Shown in pieces: positions 13,479 through 20,311 of a stretch of 22,460 nucleotides of DNA. The first letter of the stretch is position 1. The number at the start of each line of letters is the position of its first letter. Source of the DNA: a virus; IMG/VR virus record IMGVR_UViG_3300037247_001834, positions 1 through 22,460 of that record; one strand, given 5' to 3'. A program made the position numbers and the translations under genes. Below the pieces are notes generated by a model, which saw only the letters and a program-made list of their open reading frames with translations, had not been told where the DNA came from and did not search any database.

Positions 13479-15440
13479 CTATGATCTGGGTACAGCATCA
13501 GCCGCGGGGATTTCGTGAGCTTCGGCGAGCCAGCTGCCGTCCGCCTTGTCCCCAGGCTTGCTGTCACCCAGCTCCTTATCTTTCTCATCATCTTTATCGA
13601 GGATGTTGTCCTCTGACTTCGATGCGCCTTCGAGCCAGAACAGCCCGCTCTTCGCTGCCTTGGGCGTCATCTTCTTGGCGATCTTCTCGTCGTCGGTCTT
13701 CGACAACTCTGCGATCTTCTCGGTGAGCGCTTTGATGGTCTCATCCTGCTTTTGCAAGAGGTCGCTCAGCGCGACAAGACCTATCTTCTCAATCAGTTCG
13801 TCGGTGTCAACATTGACATTGACAACGGATGTGCCTTTCGCGGCTTCTTTCTCCTTTTCCTTGGGCTTTTCGTCTTCGGCTTTCTCCTTGAATTCAATTC
13901 CCATGGCTTTCAACTCCTTCGCCATTTCCCCGGTCGATTCCTCAAGTTCAGAAACTCTCTCTTCACCGAGCGCATCAATCAGGAATTTGCGTCTCTCTTC
14001 TGAAAACATTTCCTTATCCTCCTTGCTAAACGTCGCGAAATCCGTCCATTCATTCGCCACGTGTTCGCGCGGTAGGACGGAACTTTCAAATGATCGGTAT
14101 TGGGTAATTACGCCGGTTTCCTTATCGTAGCCCAAACGCAAGAATGAATGAGACATAGCCAGATCATATTCATCGGCCATCTTCGTGAGCATTACTGCTT
14201 CAGCTTCAGTGAGCTTGCCCGATTCCAGCAGATAGCCATCTGCATAATCCAGCCAATCGGCACCGCTTTTCATGGCCGTGCCGAATGTGTGCCAAAGCCA
14301 CAACTCCGGCATTCGCTCATCAGCCTTTTCATAGACCCAATCAATGAATTCCTTATGGGAGGCTTCAGCGAGAATTTCACCTTGTGGATGAGCTTTAATA
14401 TCCCGATCACGCCATTTATTGGATACCCATCCAAGCCAACGAAAATTTCCTTGCAGGTCTTTCTCGATCACGAAGCCCGTAGACTTGACCTTCGCCAGTC
14501 TCTCGCGCAATGTCCGCTTCTGATCAGGGGTTGCGCCCTTGATCTTGTTGATGGCCCCAGAAATCTTACTGGCCACACTTGACTTCGCTGTACCCAGCTT
14601 TACTCTCTGCCCTCTAAAGCCTGATGGCTGCATGGCGGTGATCGCCCTCGCTACCTGGGCCACTGTGAAGTTGCCTGATTGCCCCTCTGCAAGTCTCAGC
14701 TTCCACGTCGAGGGCTTGGCCGCATCTGGTACATCGGCGAAGTCCGAAGCCTTGAAGTTCGCCCCGGCCTCGCGCTTGGTTACTTGCTTGACCCCGATCT
14801 TGGCTAGGATGCTATCCACTAGGCCCGGATCTTCGAGTTCTTTGTTGGCCTCGGTAGTCGCATCTACCTGGCTGGGGAAGCCCTCAGCCAGAGACGCGAT
14901 CATATTGCCTTTGTCATCCATCTCTAGTTCGGGATCTTCAAGGATGTTATCGACCATCTTCCTGAACTCGAACTCCGTCTGCCTGACGGCTTCGGTCTTG
15001 TTCTGACCAGTTCGGAATTCGGCGAGATCATCCCAGCTCTGTGCGCCACCAAAGTGCATGTGGCCCGAAGGCATCTCCACTAGATGGCTGCTCTTCGACT
15101 TCTCAGGCTCTTCCTCATATTCCTCTTCAGCGATTTCCTCGATCGCCTCCAAAACTTCCTGCTGCTGTTCTGGATTGTCAATCGGAGCGAAGGACTCTTC
15201 CACCTCGGCCAGCGCCTTTTCCTTGGCCCTACCGATTGCCTGGAGATCCTTACGCTTGCTCGCCCTTCGTTTCTTGCGCGCACTTTTCGAGCTGCTCATT
15301 CCTATCTCCTTGCCCACGATTGAGTTGAAGCAGATGGCGATCGCCTGTTTCTTGGTGCGACCTTGCCGCTTCACATCCTGAACGCATCTTTCCATCGCCA
15401 CCATTTTTTTAGGCGGCACATTTCTAAATTGTTTCTCCAT
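13479..15440 (-). CDS. prohead protease fused to scaffold
   Basis: About 653 residues. I chose the ATG at 15440, with GGAG 5 bases upstream; an in-frame GTG at 15446 lies on top of that site. The N-terminus has a Cys/Lys motif (MERCVQDVKRQGRTKKQA), then a basic-acidic linker (about 48-115). FADVPDAAKPSTWKLRLAEG at about 234-253 and GFRGQRVKLG are typical of phage protease proteins. The protease domain spans about 323-475: H384 in LWLWHT and S430 in AMSHSF are the likely catalytic pair, followed by YRSFESSVLPRE. Residues about 495-600 are Lys/Glu-rich and coiled-coil-like, as in scaffolds that are cut out during capsid maturation. A second start with AAGGAG lies at 15299. Confidence 0.82.
   Translation of the reverse strand: MEKQFRNVPPKKMVAMERCVQDVKRQGRTKKQAIAICFNSIVGKEIGMSSSKSARKKRRASKRKDLQAIGRAKEKALAEVEESFAPIDNPEQQQEVLEAIEEIAEEEYEEEPEKSKSSHLVEMPSGHMHFGGAQSWDDLAEFRTGQNKTEAVRQTEFEFRKMVDNILEDPELEMDDKGNMIASLAEGFPSQVDATTEANKELEDPGLVDSILAKIGVKQVTKREAGANFKASDFADVPDAAKPSTWKLRLAEGQSGNFTVAQVARAITAMQPSGFRGQRVKLGTAKSSVASKISGAINKIKGATPDQKRTLRERLAKVKSTGFVIEKDLQGNFRWLGWVSNKWRDRDIKAHPQGEILAEASHKEFIDWVYEKADERMPELWLWHTFGTAMKSGADWLDYADGYLLESGKLTEAEAVMLTKMADEYDLAMSHSFLRLGYDKETGVITQYRSFESSVLPREHVANEWTDFATFSKEDKEMFSEERRKFLIDALGEERVSELEESTGEMAKELKAMGIEFKEKAEDEKPKEKEKEAAKGTSVVNVNVDTDELIEKIGLVALSDLLQKQDETIKALTEKIAELSKTDDEKIAKKMTPKAAKSGLFWLEGASKSEDNILDKDDEKDKELGDSKPGDKADGSWLAEAHEIPAADAVPRS
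15299..15311 (-). promoter_or_regulatory. strong internal ribosome binding site in the protease/scaffold gene
   Basis: AAGGAG at 15311-15306 on the minus strand stands six bases before an in-frame ATG at 15299-15297 (residues MSSSKSARKK). It is stronger than the site at the gene's own start and would give a protein about 47 residues shorter, without the N-terminal Cys motif. It may be a second start or the main one. Confidence 0.45.
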
Positions 15441-15468
15441 TTGCACTCCGAGCAGGTCGCGCTAGAAT
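15441..15468 (+). promoter_or_regulatory. weak candidate promoter of the HNH gene
   Basis: TTGCAC at 15441-15446 and TAGAAT at 15463-15468 are 16 bases apart. The -10 matches consensus in five of six positions, the -35 in three. Transcription would begin at or next to the ATG at 15475, giving an almost leaderless message. It sits directly beside the protease start codon, so the two divergent genes share these bases. Confidence 0.28.
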
Positions 15469-15501
15469 TAAGGTATGGCTACCAACATCTGCGCGACCTG
15501 C
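15452..15501. repeat. 11 bp perfect inverted repeat around the HNH start
   Basis: GCAGGTCGCGC at 15452-15462 and GCGCGACCTGC at 15491-15501 are exact reverse complements with 28 bases between, including the candidate -10 box and the HNH start codon. The right arm encodes the first zinc motif (CATC). It could be an operator or an RNA hairpin hiding the start; it may also be chance. Confidence 0.5.
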
Positions 15502-16062
15502 CATCGCGCCTATTACATTCGTCCTTGCAACATCAAGCGTAGCAATTATTGCTCACGTTATTGCGCTCGTGGTTCAAATCCTTTACTCCTACGAAACTGC
15601 ATATTTTGTGGTTCAAAATATAAGCCCAAAAACCAAACTTCAAAATATTGCTCACGAGCATGTCACCAATTATCACGACGCATTCGGATCAAAAAGCAAT
15701 GCGCGACCTGTGATCAAGAATTCGAAGTTACACCTGCCAAAAACGCCACCCGTCACTGTTCTATGAAATGTCGAACTCAACTAGATTCCAATAATCCGAA
15801 CTATAAGAATGGACACTTCTCTGGCCGCAGCAATTCATATCCTTATGGTGGCAAATGGCCGACAATTCGCGAGAGAGCGAAAAAGCGGGATGACCATAAG
15901 TGTCAATGGTGCAGTTCAACAAAATCATTAGAGGTTCACCATATCATTCCATTCAAAGCGTTCTCTACAAAGCAAGAGGCAAATAAGCAATCCAATCTCA
16001 TCACCCTTTGCAGAAAGCCGTGTCATCAAGAAGCAGAGTATTTCGACGTTGCTTCTGCATAA
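15475..16062 (+). CDS. HNH endonuclease with three zinc-finger repeats (free-standing homing type)
   Basis: A 195-residue protein on the opposite strand to all its neighbours. It has three repeats of CxxC followed by CSxxC: C6/C9 with C26/C30, C42/C45 with C59/C63, and C76/C79 with C95/C99. A linker with NNPNYKNG follows, then an HNH nuclease domain: DDHKCQWC, LEVHHIIPF with the catalytic His pair, NLITLC and CHQ. Such proteins cut DNA and can spread their own gene; zinc repeats usually bind the target. The gene is visibly AT-richer than the head genes around it, a sign of separate origin. The ribosome binding site is weak (AAGG very close to ATG). Its stop overlaps the U tract of the minus-strand terminator, so it appears inserted between that terminator and the protease gene. 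Confidence 0.88.
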   Translation: MATNICATCHRAYYIRPCNIKRSNYCSRYCARGSNPLLLRNCIFCGSKYKPKNQTSKYCSRACHQLSRRIRIKKQCATCDQEFEVTPAKNATRHCSMKCRTQLDSNNPNYKNGHFSGRSNSYPYGGKWPTIRERAKKRDDHKCQWCSSTKSLEVHHIIPFKAFSTKQEANKQSNLITLCRKPCHQEAEYFDVASA

Positions 16063-16094
16063 AAAAAGCCCCAACGGGCCTGACCCGGTGGGGC
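16061..16094 (-). terminator. strong rho-independent terminator of the packaging/head operon
   Basis: Plus-strand 16068-16078 (GCCCCAACGGG) pairs with 16084-16094 (CCCGGTGGGGC), 11 positions with one A-G mismatch and a 5-base loop. On the minus strand the stem is followed by seven T (16067-16061). It lies 15 bases after the stop of the 61-residue gene. On the plus strand there is no T run after the stem, so it mainly acts leftward. Confidence 0.88.
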
Positions 16095-16109
16095 GCGTAA
16101 TGAGTACGA

Positions 16110-16295
16110 CTAGCGTTCAGCCACTCTCAATGGGGGACTGGCCTCGTGTATCTGCCACGCGAGACCATCCCACCTCGCAATTAGCATACATGGTTTGCCA
16201 CGTTTCCGCAATTCTCTCGACATGAGAACCATCTCGGCCTCGGCCCTTGAGAGCTTGCCTACCTTGTTGATTATATCCTCTGGCGTGACTACCAT
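16110..16295 (-). CDS. small protein of unknown function at the end of the head operon
   Basis: A 61-residue protein, MVVTPEDIINKVGKLSRAEA onward, helical and charged at the N-terminus and ending ARWDGLAWQIHEASPPLRV. The ATG follows the previous TAA after one base. It is the last gene before the strong terminator. No family is recognised; position next to the gp10-like gene suggests a head or neck role, but that is only context. Confidence 0.6.
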   Translation of the reverse strand: MVVTPEDIINKVGKLSRAEAEMVLMSRELRKRGKPCMLIARWDGLAWQIHEASPPLRVAER

Positions 16296-16296
16296 T

Positions 16297-16797
16297 TTAC
16301 CGTCTCAATGACCTCAGGAATGCCAATCGAGTTAGATTTCTCAGATTGCGAAGGCGCCGCTTGGCGATTGTCAGGGAGAACTCACGAGCCTTGATTCCAG
16401 GATGTATTACGCGACGTCTATGAACGAATGGTCCAGATGCGCCACCACCTCGTGAGCCAATCACGCGAACGCGGGTCTTGGCTGTATAGCCAGAACGAAA
16501 CCGCAGATTGGCTGTTCCTGATTTCGGAATAGGATAATTCTTTCTAGTACCCTTATCTAAAAATAGATAAATCTCGCTGTTCGTGCTGACCTTTGCTTCG
16601 ATATTATCTATTTTCTGTATCGGCCCTCGCTTGGCGAATGCTGCCTTGGTCCTCCAGGTTCTCACAGTCCTCTTGAAGTCATCCCGCACGATGTTCGCGG
16701 TCTGATCAACAGCGCGCGTCAGATTGCGCCGAATGACTCTAGGGTCGATGATCTTCTTGTCAAACCCTTCGATCTTGATTCCAATGTTTATTGGCAT
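16297..16797 (-). CDS. gp10-like head-tail connector / neck protein
   Basis: A 166-residue basic protein starting MPINIGIKIEGFDKKI. I chose the ATG at 16797, two bases after the MuF-like stop; longer in-frame sequence to 16866 lies inside that gene. The pattern IYLFLDKGTRKNYPIP, later VIHPGIKAREF, and helices at both ends fit HK97 gp10-like proteins, which form part of the neck or tail completion. The C-terminus is very Arg/Leu-rich (RRLRNLRNLTRLAFLRSLRR). The family call is from pattern, with moderate certainty. Confidence 0.65.
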   Translation of the reverse strand: MPINIGIKIEGFDKKIIDPRVIRRNLTRAVDQTANIVRDDFKRTVRTWRTKAAFAKRGPIQKIDNIEAKVSTNSEIYLFLDKGTRKNYPIPKSGTANLRFRSGYTAKTRVRVIGSRGGGASGPFVHRRRVIHPGIKAREFSLTIAKRRLRNLRNLTRLAFLRSLRR

Positions 16798-16799
16798 GA

Positions 16800-17420
16800 C
16801 TAAAACACGTATACCCAGCCACCCTGTACGAAGGATTGGAGCGTGCAGTTGCAATTGCTGTGACATTGATCCGATCCATCGGCCGGCAATCCCCCAGTGA
16901 AGGCCAGCATCTCATCCCAGCTCCCATACTCACCAGCCTTTGGTGGACAGGTATCGCAATGCTTCGATCGTGGATCCAGCAGCCGCCTCACCCGGATCTG
17001 CTTGGTCGCTTCCGGCCCAAATACTTTGATCAGGGCCGCGCCGAAGCCCACCCACACCATTGTCCAGAACAGCCCTGCATAGAGACCGCCCCTGTTCAAG
17101 CTGAACGGAACGCTATCGGCGACTGCTTGGCTGAATGGAGGCGGCTCTACATCAACAGCACCTTCCATTGCCAACTGTATCCGGTTGGAGATGGATGGGA
17201 TCAAGCTGGTCTGGAGAAACACCCGATTGGATTCGAGCGCCGCGTCGATCTTGCGAAAGTCATCTTCATCTAAGAGCCGATTGCCAACGCCCAGTTTATA
17301 AGCTTTGGGAATGTGTCTTTGAGCGGCATTCTGCAGACGTGCTTCAAGGATCAGCAATAGGCCCGCTAGATCCTCGAACCCCCCGGTCTCAAGTTCGGCC
17401 ATCCAGGCCGCGATGATCAA
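16800..17420 (-). CDS. Mu gpF-like head morphogenesis protein
   Basis: A 206-residue reading from TTG at 17420. C155-x2-C158 in KHCDTCPP, then GGLPADGSDQCHSNCNC at 176-192, is the C-terminal metal-like motif of Mu gpF/SPP1 gp7-type minor head proteins, which bind the portal and act in head assembly or DNA entry. The start is doubtful: the frame stays open upstream to a TGA at 17561-17559 and encodes plausible protein (ERIFRGFTGRPIFLEREQKR) but has no ATG, GTG or other TTG. The N-terminus may therefore be longer, through a rare start or a frameshift from the portal gene. Confidence 0.78.
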   Translation of the reverse strand: MIIAAWMAELETGGFEDLAGLLLILEARLQNAAQRHIPKAYKLGVGNRLLDEDDFRKIDAALESNRVFLQTSLIPSISNRIQLAMEGAVDVEPPPFSQAVADSVPFSLNRGGLYAGLFWTMVWVGFGAALIKVFGPEATKQIRVRRLLDPRSKHCDTCPPKAGEYGSWDEMLAFTGGLPADGSDQCHSNCNCTLQSFVQGGWVYVF

Positions 17421-17500
17421 CTGAAGTTCATCGCGGTATCTCTTTTGCTCTCGTTCCAGGAATATGGGTCTGCCGGTGAAGCCCCGGAATATCCGTTCGC

Positions 17501-18931
17501 CTACTTGCTTTGCCAGAGCGAGAAAGGGAAGCGCGGCCCGACCCCCCGGCGAGCTTTCTCAAATTCCTCGACCGATGGACCTTCTCCCTCGTCTGGGTTC
17601 TCTCCCTGTTGGAGCATCATGTCAGGTGTCAGGTCCTGCTCGCCCAGCAACTCAAGGAACCTGATGTCCAGATCACCTTCATCCTGAGCGATCTGCCTGG
17701 CAATGATCGGATCGATCTCGCCCGATTCGATGCGGATCCCGCGCTCCTCGGCCCGGATCCTTTTAACCTTGGCTTCCCTCTCTTCAAGGTCGATGTCCTG
17801 CTGAATGAACTCGAAGGTCACGTTGCCAGGCATCACAAAGACATTCATCGCGTGGCTGATGAGTGCCATGAATGTCGCTGGACCTTTACCGCGGGTCTTC
17901 AGATGCAGAACTTCACTCTGAGCTCCGGATCCCAATTGGCCGCGGGGGAGCGGCGCGAACTCCTGGTAGTCTCGACCCAGACCCAAAGCTATCTGGGCGA
18001 TGTACCATTGAAATTCCTCATCTATGTTGAAGCCCTCGGGCAGTGCCTTCATCTCGATTGTCACTGAGCTGGGTGGTGTTTGGGGATCCAGACTTCCAAT
18101 TATCAGAGGTTCCAGATAGCGGAGGGTGTGTTGGTTGTCGGCCAGTTCCTGTTGGCGTTTCTTTACATCATCAATGGCCTGCTGCGATACGCCTCCGACA
18201 ATATGCACAGCCTCAGTGAACCTGCCTCCTACCTTCTCACCGCGGAAGATCGAGATGTCACGCATGATCTGAGCCATGCGGAGGACCCGCGTTACCGCGC
18301 AATACTGAACGTCGAACATCTCCTCGATAGGACTTGGGAACTCCTCCAGAAGGACAATCGAGTACCAAGGCATCTTGTGCCTGACGCTGCGGGTGTCTGT
18401 GAAGATGACCGGAAACTCTTGGTCGCCGGTTCGTTGGCAGCGCAGAGATTCAAGATGGTTGATTCCAAGGATGGGAGCCGAAGGCGAATCAGATTGTCGG
18501 ATGATCTCGAAGAATGCCCCATTGTCCTGCGTATAAAGATCGATGCTAACCTTCTTCAGGAAGTTGGCCCAGCCCTTCCCCTTGTTGGCCATCTGCAAGA
18601 TGTCCTGGACCGCCTCAGTCGTCTTCGGCTCTCCGGTGAGCTTCCATTCGAATGACGAATTGCTGGCAGTGACCGTGTAGATGGCAGACGCCAAAAGCGA
18701 TTCGGTGTGCCACCAGTCGCGCATCTCCCGATCACGTTTCTCGACTAGGGTCCCCCACTTAGTAAAGGTGTCGGCGATGCTCGCAAACCACATGACGAAT
18801 GACTCACCTGCACCCGGCCCCTGATGAATCGATAAAGGTTCCTCGGTGACCGACCGCGTCTGTATCTGAGTCTGCGGTGGGGGAGCAGGTGAGCTGATTG
18901 CTTTAGATTGGGACTTGGATTTCTTTGCCAT
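17501..18931 (-). CDS. portal protein
   Basis: A 476-residue protein in the standard place between terminase and head protein genes. After a Ser/Pro/Gln-rich N-terminus come helices and strands typical of portals: WWHTESLLASAIYTVTASNS near 73-92, DLYTQDNGAFFEIIR near 131-145, GINHLESLRC near 155-164, then a long helical C-terminal part with YIAQIALGLGRDYQEFAP and a Glu/Gln-rich end. Portals form the dodecameric ring through which DNA enters. The ATG lies 29 bases inside the zinc-ribbon gene. Near its 3' end is a six-G run (plus strand 17542-17547) where the MuF frame becomes open. Confidence 0.85.
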   Translation of the reverse strand: MAKKSKSQSKAISSPAPPPQTQIQTRSVTEEPLSIHQGPGAGESFVMWFASIADTFTKWGTLVEKRDREMRDWWHTESLLASAIYTVTASNSSFEWKLTGEPKTTEAVQDILQMANKGKGWANFLKKVSIDLYTQDNGAFFEIIRQSDSPSAPILGINHLESLRCQRTGDQEFPVIFTDTRSVRHKMPWYSIVLLEEFPSPIEEMFDVQYCAVTRVLRMAQIMRDISIFRGEKVGGRFTEAVHIVGGVSQQAIDDVKKRQQELADNQHTLRYLEPLIIGSLDPQTPPSSVTIEMKALPEGFNIDEEFQWYIAQIALGLGRDYQEFAPLPRGQLGSGAQSEVLHLKTRGKGPATFMALISHAMNVFVMPGNVTFEFIQQDIDLEEREAKVKRIRAEERGIRIESGEIDPIIARQIAQDEGDLDIRFLELLGEQDLTPDMMLQQGENPDEGEGPSVEEFEKARRGVGPRFPFSLWQSK

Positions 18932-19355
18932 ATTCAGACTCGTTCTCCCAGGCGTAGCCCGCGACCTGGCCCTGGTTGGTCACTTCGATGACCCTCCTGC
19001 CAAGTCGTCGGACAAGAATCTTATGGATGAAGTTGGGTAGTCTCCAAATGAAGGCCGCTGACTTACTGAGTTCCGGGGGTTCCGCGTAGAGCCGTGCCCC
19101 AGGCGTGCATTCAAAAGCGTGTTTGTATTGCTCGCCGATCTTCACTAATGTCCCAGCACCAGTCCCACAGAAGACACAATCGACCGATCGGTAGGTCTGC
19201 TGCACTGCCCTGAGTTCAAGGACCGTCCCGCATCTGGCGGGTTCGTTCGGTTGGATCGGATGCGGCGGGATACAGAATGGACATGAAATTATCGGAGGAC
19301 CATCTTTGGCCTCCAGGATCTTCGGCTTCTGCCTTCGTTTCTTTCCCGGTTTCAT
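18903..19355 (-). CDS. zinc-ribbon protein of unknown function
   Basis: A 150-residue protein with a basic start (MKPGKKRRQKPK). CPFC at 25-28, C42, then CVFCGTGAG near 60-68 and C82 could bind one or two zinc ions. The C-terminal part (FIHKILVRRLGRRVIEV) is basic and helical. ATG has GGAG upstream; its end overlaps the portal start by 29 bases. Its place between virion-protein genes and the portal suggests an assembly or DNA-handling role, but no family is recognised. Confidence 0.6.
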   Translation of the reverse strand: MKPGKKRRQKPKILEAKDGPPIISCPFCIPPHPIQPNEPARCGTVLELRAVQQTYRSVDCVFCGTGAGTLVKIGEQYKHAFECTPGARLYAEPPELSKSAAFIWRLPNFIHKILVRRLGRRVIEVTNQGQVAGYAWENESEYGKEIQVPI

Positions 19356-19370
19356 TTACTCTCCACGTTA

Positions 19371-19955
19371 TTATGGCGCAAGGACCGCAGCCTTCTTCCG
19401 CAGGAGAACACCTTGCACCATCATGCGGAATGCAGTCAGTCCGCTGAGATTATCACGGACCGTGACACGGAATGTCCAGCCTGGAAACATCGTCATGAAG
19501 TTACCGCTCTTGAAGATGCTGAAGCGAACTGGGAACGCGTCATCGCCAGCTGCAAGTATCAAGATAGCATCTGCTCCAGCCAAGGCAATGAAATCCTCAT
19601 TGGTCTGAATCGGCCTCTGACCGGTCCCGAAGTTCTGTTGGACCACGCCATCAACATCCATTATTTCAAACAACAATCCGTTGGTCAGGGCCGCTCCCAG
19701 ACCTCCGAATTGTCCCCAGCGTATACTGCCATCTACCAAAACGACATCGAGCCTTGAGAGACGAAAGCGGGAGAAGTCGGTTCCGCGCGGCACCACATAA
19801 TCGAAACTCTCGTCACCGCCAGAGCCATCGACATCCATATCAATGACACCATCCGCCGCACGCGCGAGATAGGCATAGACGTGATCCTGCGGAATGCTTT
19901 GGAAAGCGGTACGTTGCTGAATTAGCTTGAGAGAGACCTCGGCACTTGGAGGCAT
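19371..19955 (-). CDS. probable virion structural protein
   Basis: A 194-residue protein, mostly beta-rich. Stretches such as FSRFRLSRLDVVLVDGSIRW and FRVTVRDNLSGLTAFRMM, with a Gly-rich loop (QFGGLGAAL), look like a phage head or decoration protein. The ATG shares one base with the previous stop (TGATG), so it is translated together with the 110-residue gene. Cysteine is absent. The call rests on place and general look, not on a named family. Confidence 0.58.
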   Translation of the reverse strand: MPPSAEVSLKLIQQRTAFQSIPQDHVYAYLARAADGVIDMDVDGSGGDESFDYVVPRGTDFSRFRLSRLDVVLVDGSIRWGQFGGLGAALTNGLLFEIMDVDGVVQQNFGTGQRPIQTNEDFIALAGADAILILAAGDDAFPVRFSIFKSGNFMTMFPGWTFRVTVRDNLSGLTAFRMMVQGVLLRKKAAVLAP

Positions 19956-20287
19956 CAGTTACCCCAGACGAAGGAAAGAGTTGCGGTCGCAGCTTCCTCA
20001 AGGAACTTGAGTATGGTGTTCGGGCCGATGGTGAGCGTTTCGGGATCACCAGTCGCGGTCAGCCGGAAGCCAAAGCCCGCTGTTGGATCCGATCCGTCCA
20101 GTGTGTAGCGGATATTCTGATCGAACGCTTGGATGATGATCTTGCTGATCGGGAGATTTACGATTGGCGGGGTGAGAGTCCTCACAACCGTCAGGTCGGC
20201 TCGCTGCGTGTGCGAGCCCATCGGATTGAACGGGGCGACAGCAACCCTCTCGTCAGGTCCGCCTCTGGTCTTTCTTCCTCCAGCCAT
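19955..20287 (-). CDS. probable small virion protein
   Basis: A 110-residue protein. The start MAGGRKTRGGPDERV follows AAGGAG at a normal distance, 24 bases after the terminase. IRYTLDGSDPTAGFGFRL near 59-76 and LEEAATATLSFVWGN at the end give a beta-rich pattern like small phage head or tail proteins. It overlaps the next gene by one base. Function is inferred from place. Confidence 0.58.
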   Translation of the reverse strand: MAGGRKTRGGPDERVAVAPFNPMGSHTQRADLTVVRTLTPPIVNLPISKIIIQAFDQNIRYTLDGSDPTAGFGFRLTATGDPETLTIGPNTILKFLEEAATATLSFVWGN

Positions 20288-20311
20288 CGTCTTTCTCCTT
20301 CTTCCCGGTGA

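Noticed and set aside
13546-14130. A long Ser/Leu-rich plus-strand frame opposite the protease/scaffold
   Set aside because: Its makeup is what the reverse of a Glu/Lys/Ala-rich coding sequence gives; no start signal.
15565-15595. A tRNA T-arm-like GGTTCAAATCC
   Set aside because: No acceptor stem or anticodon arm can be drawn around it and it is within the HNH coding sequence.
15491-15710. A direct repeat of GCGCGACCTG at 15491 and 15701
   Set aside because: Both copies encode the CATC zinc motif of the HNH protein, so the protein repeat explains it.
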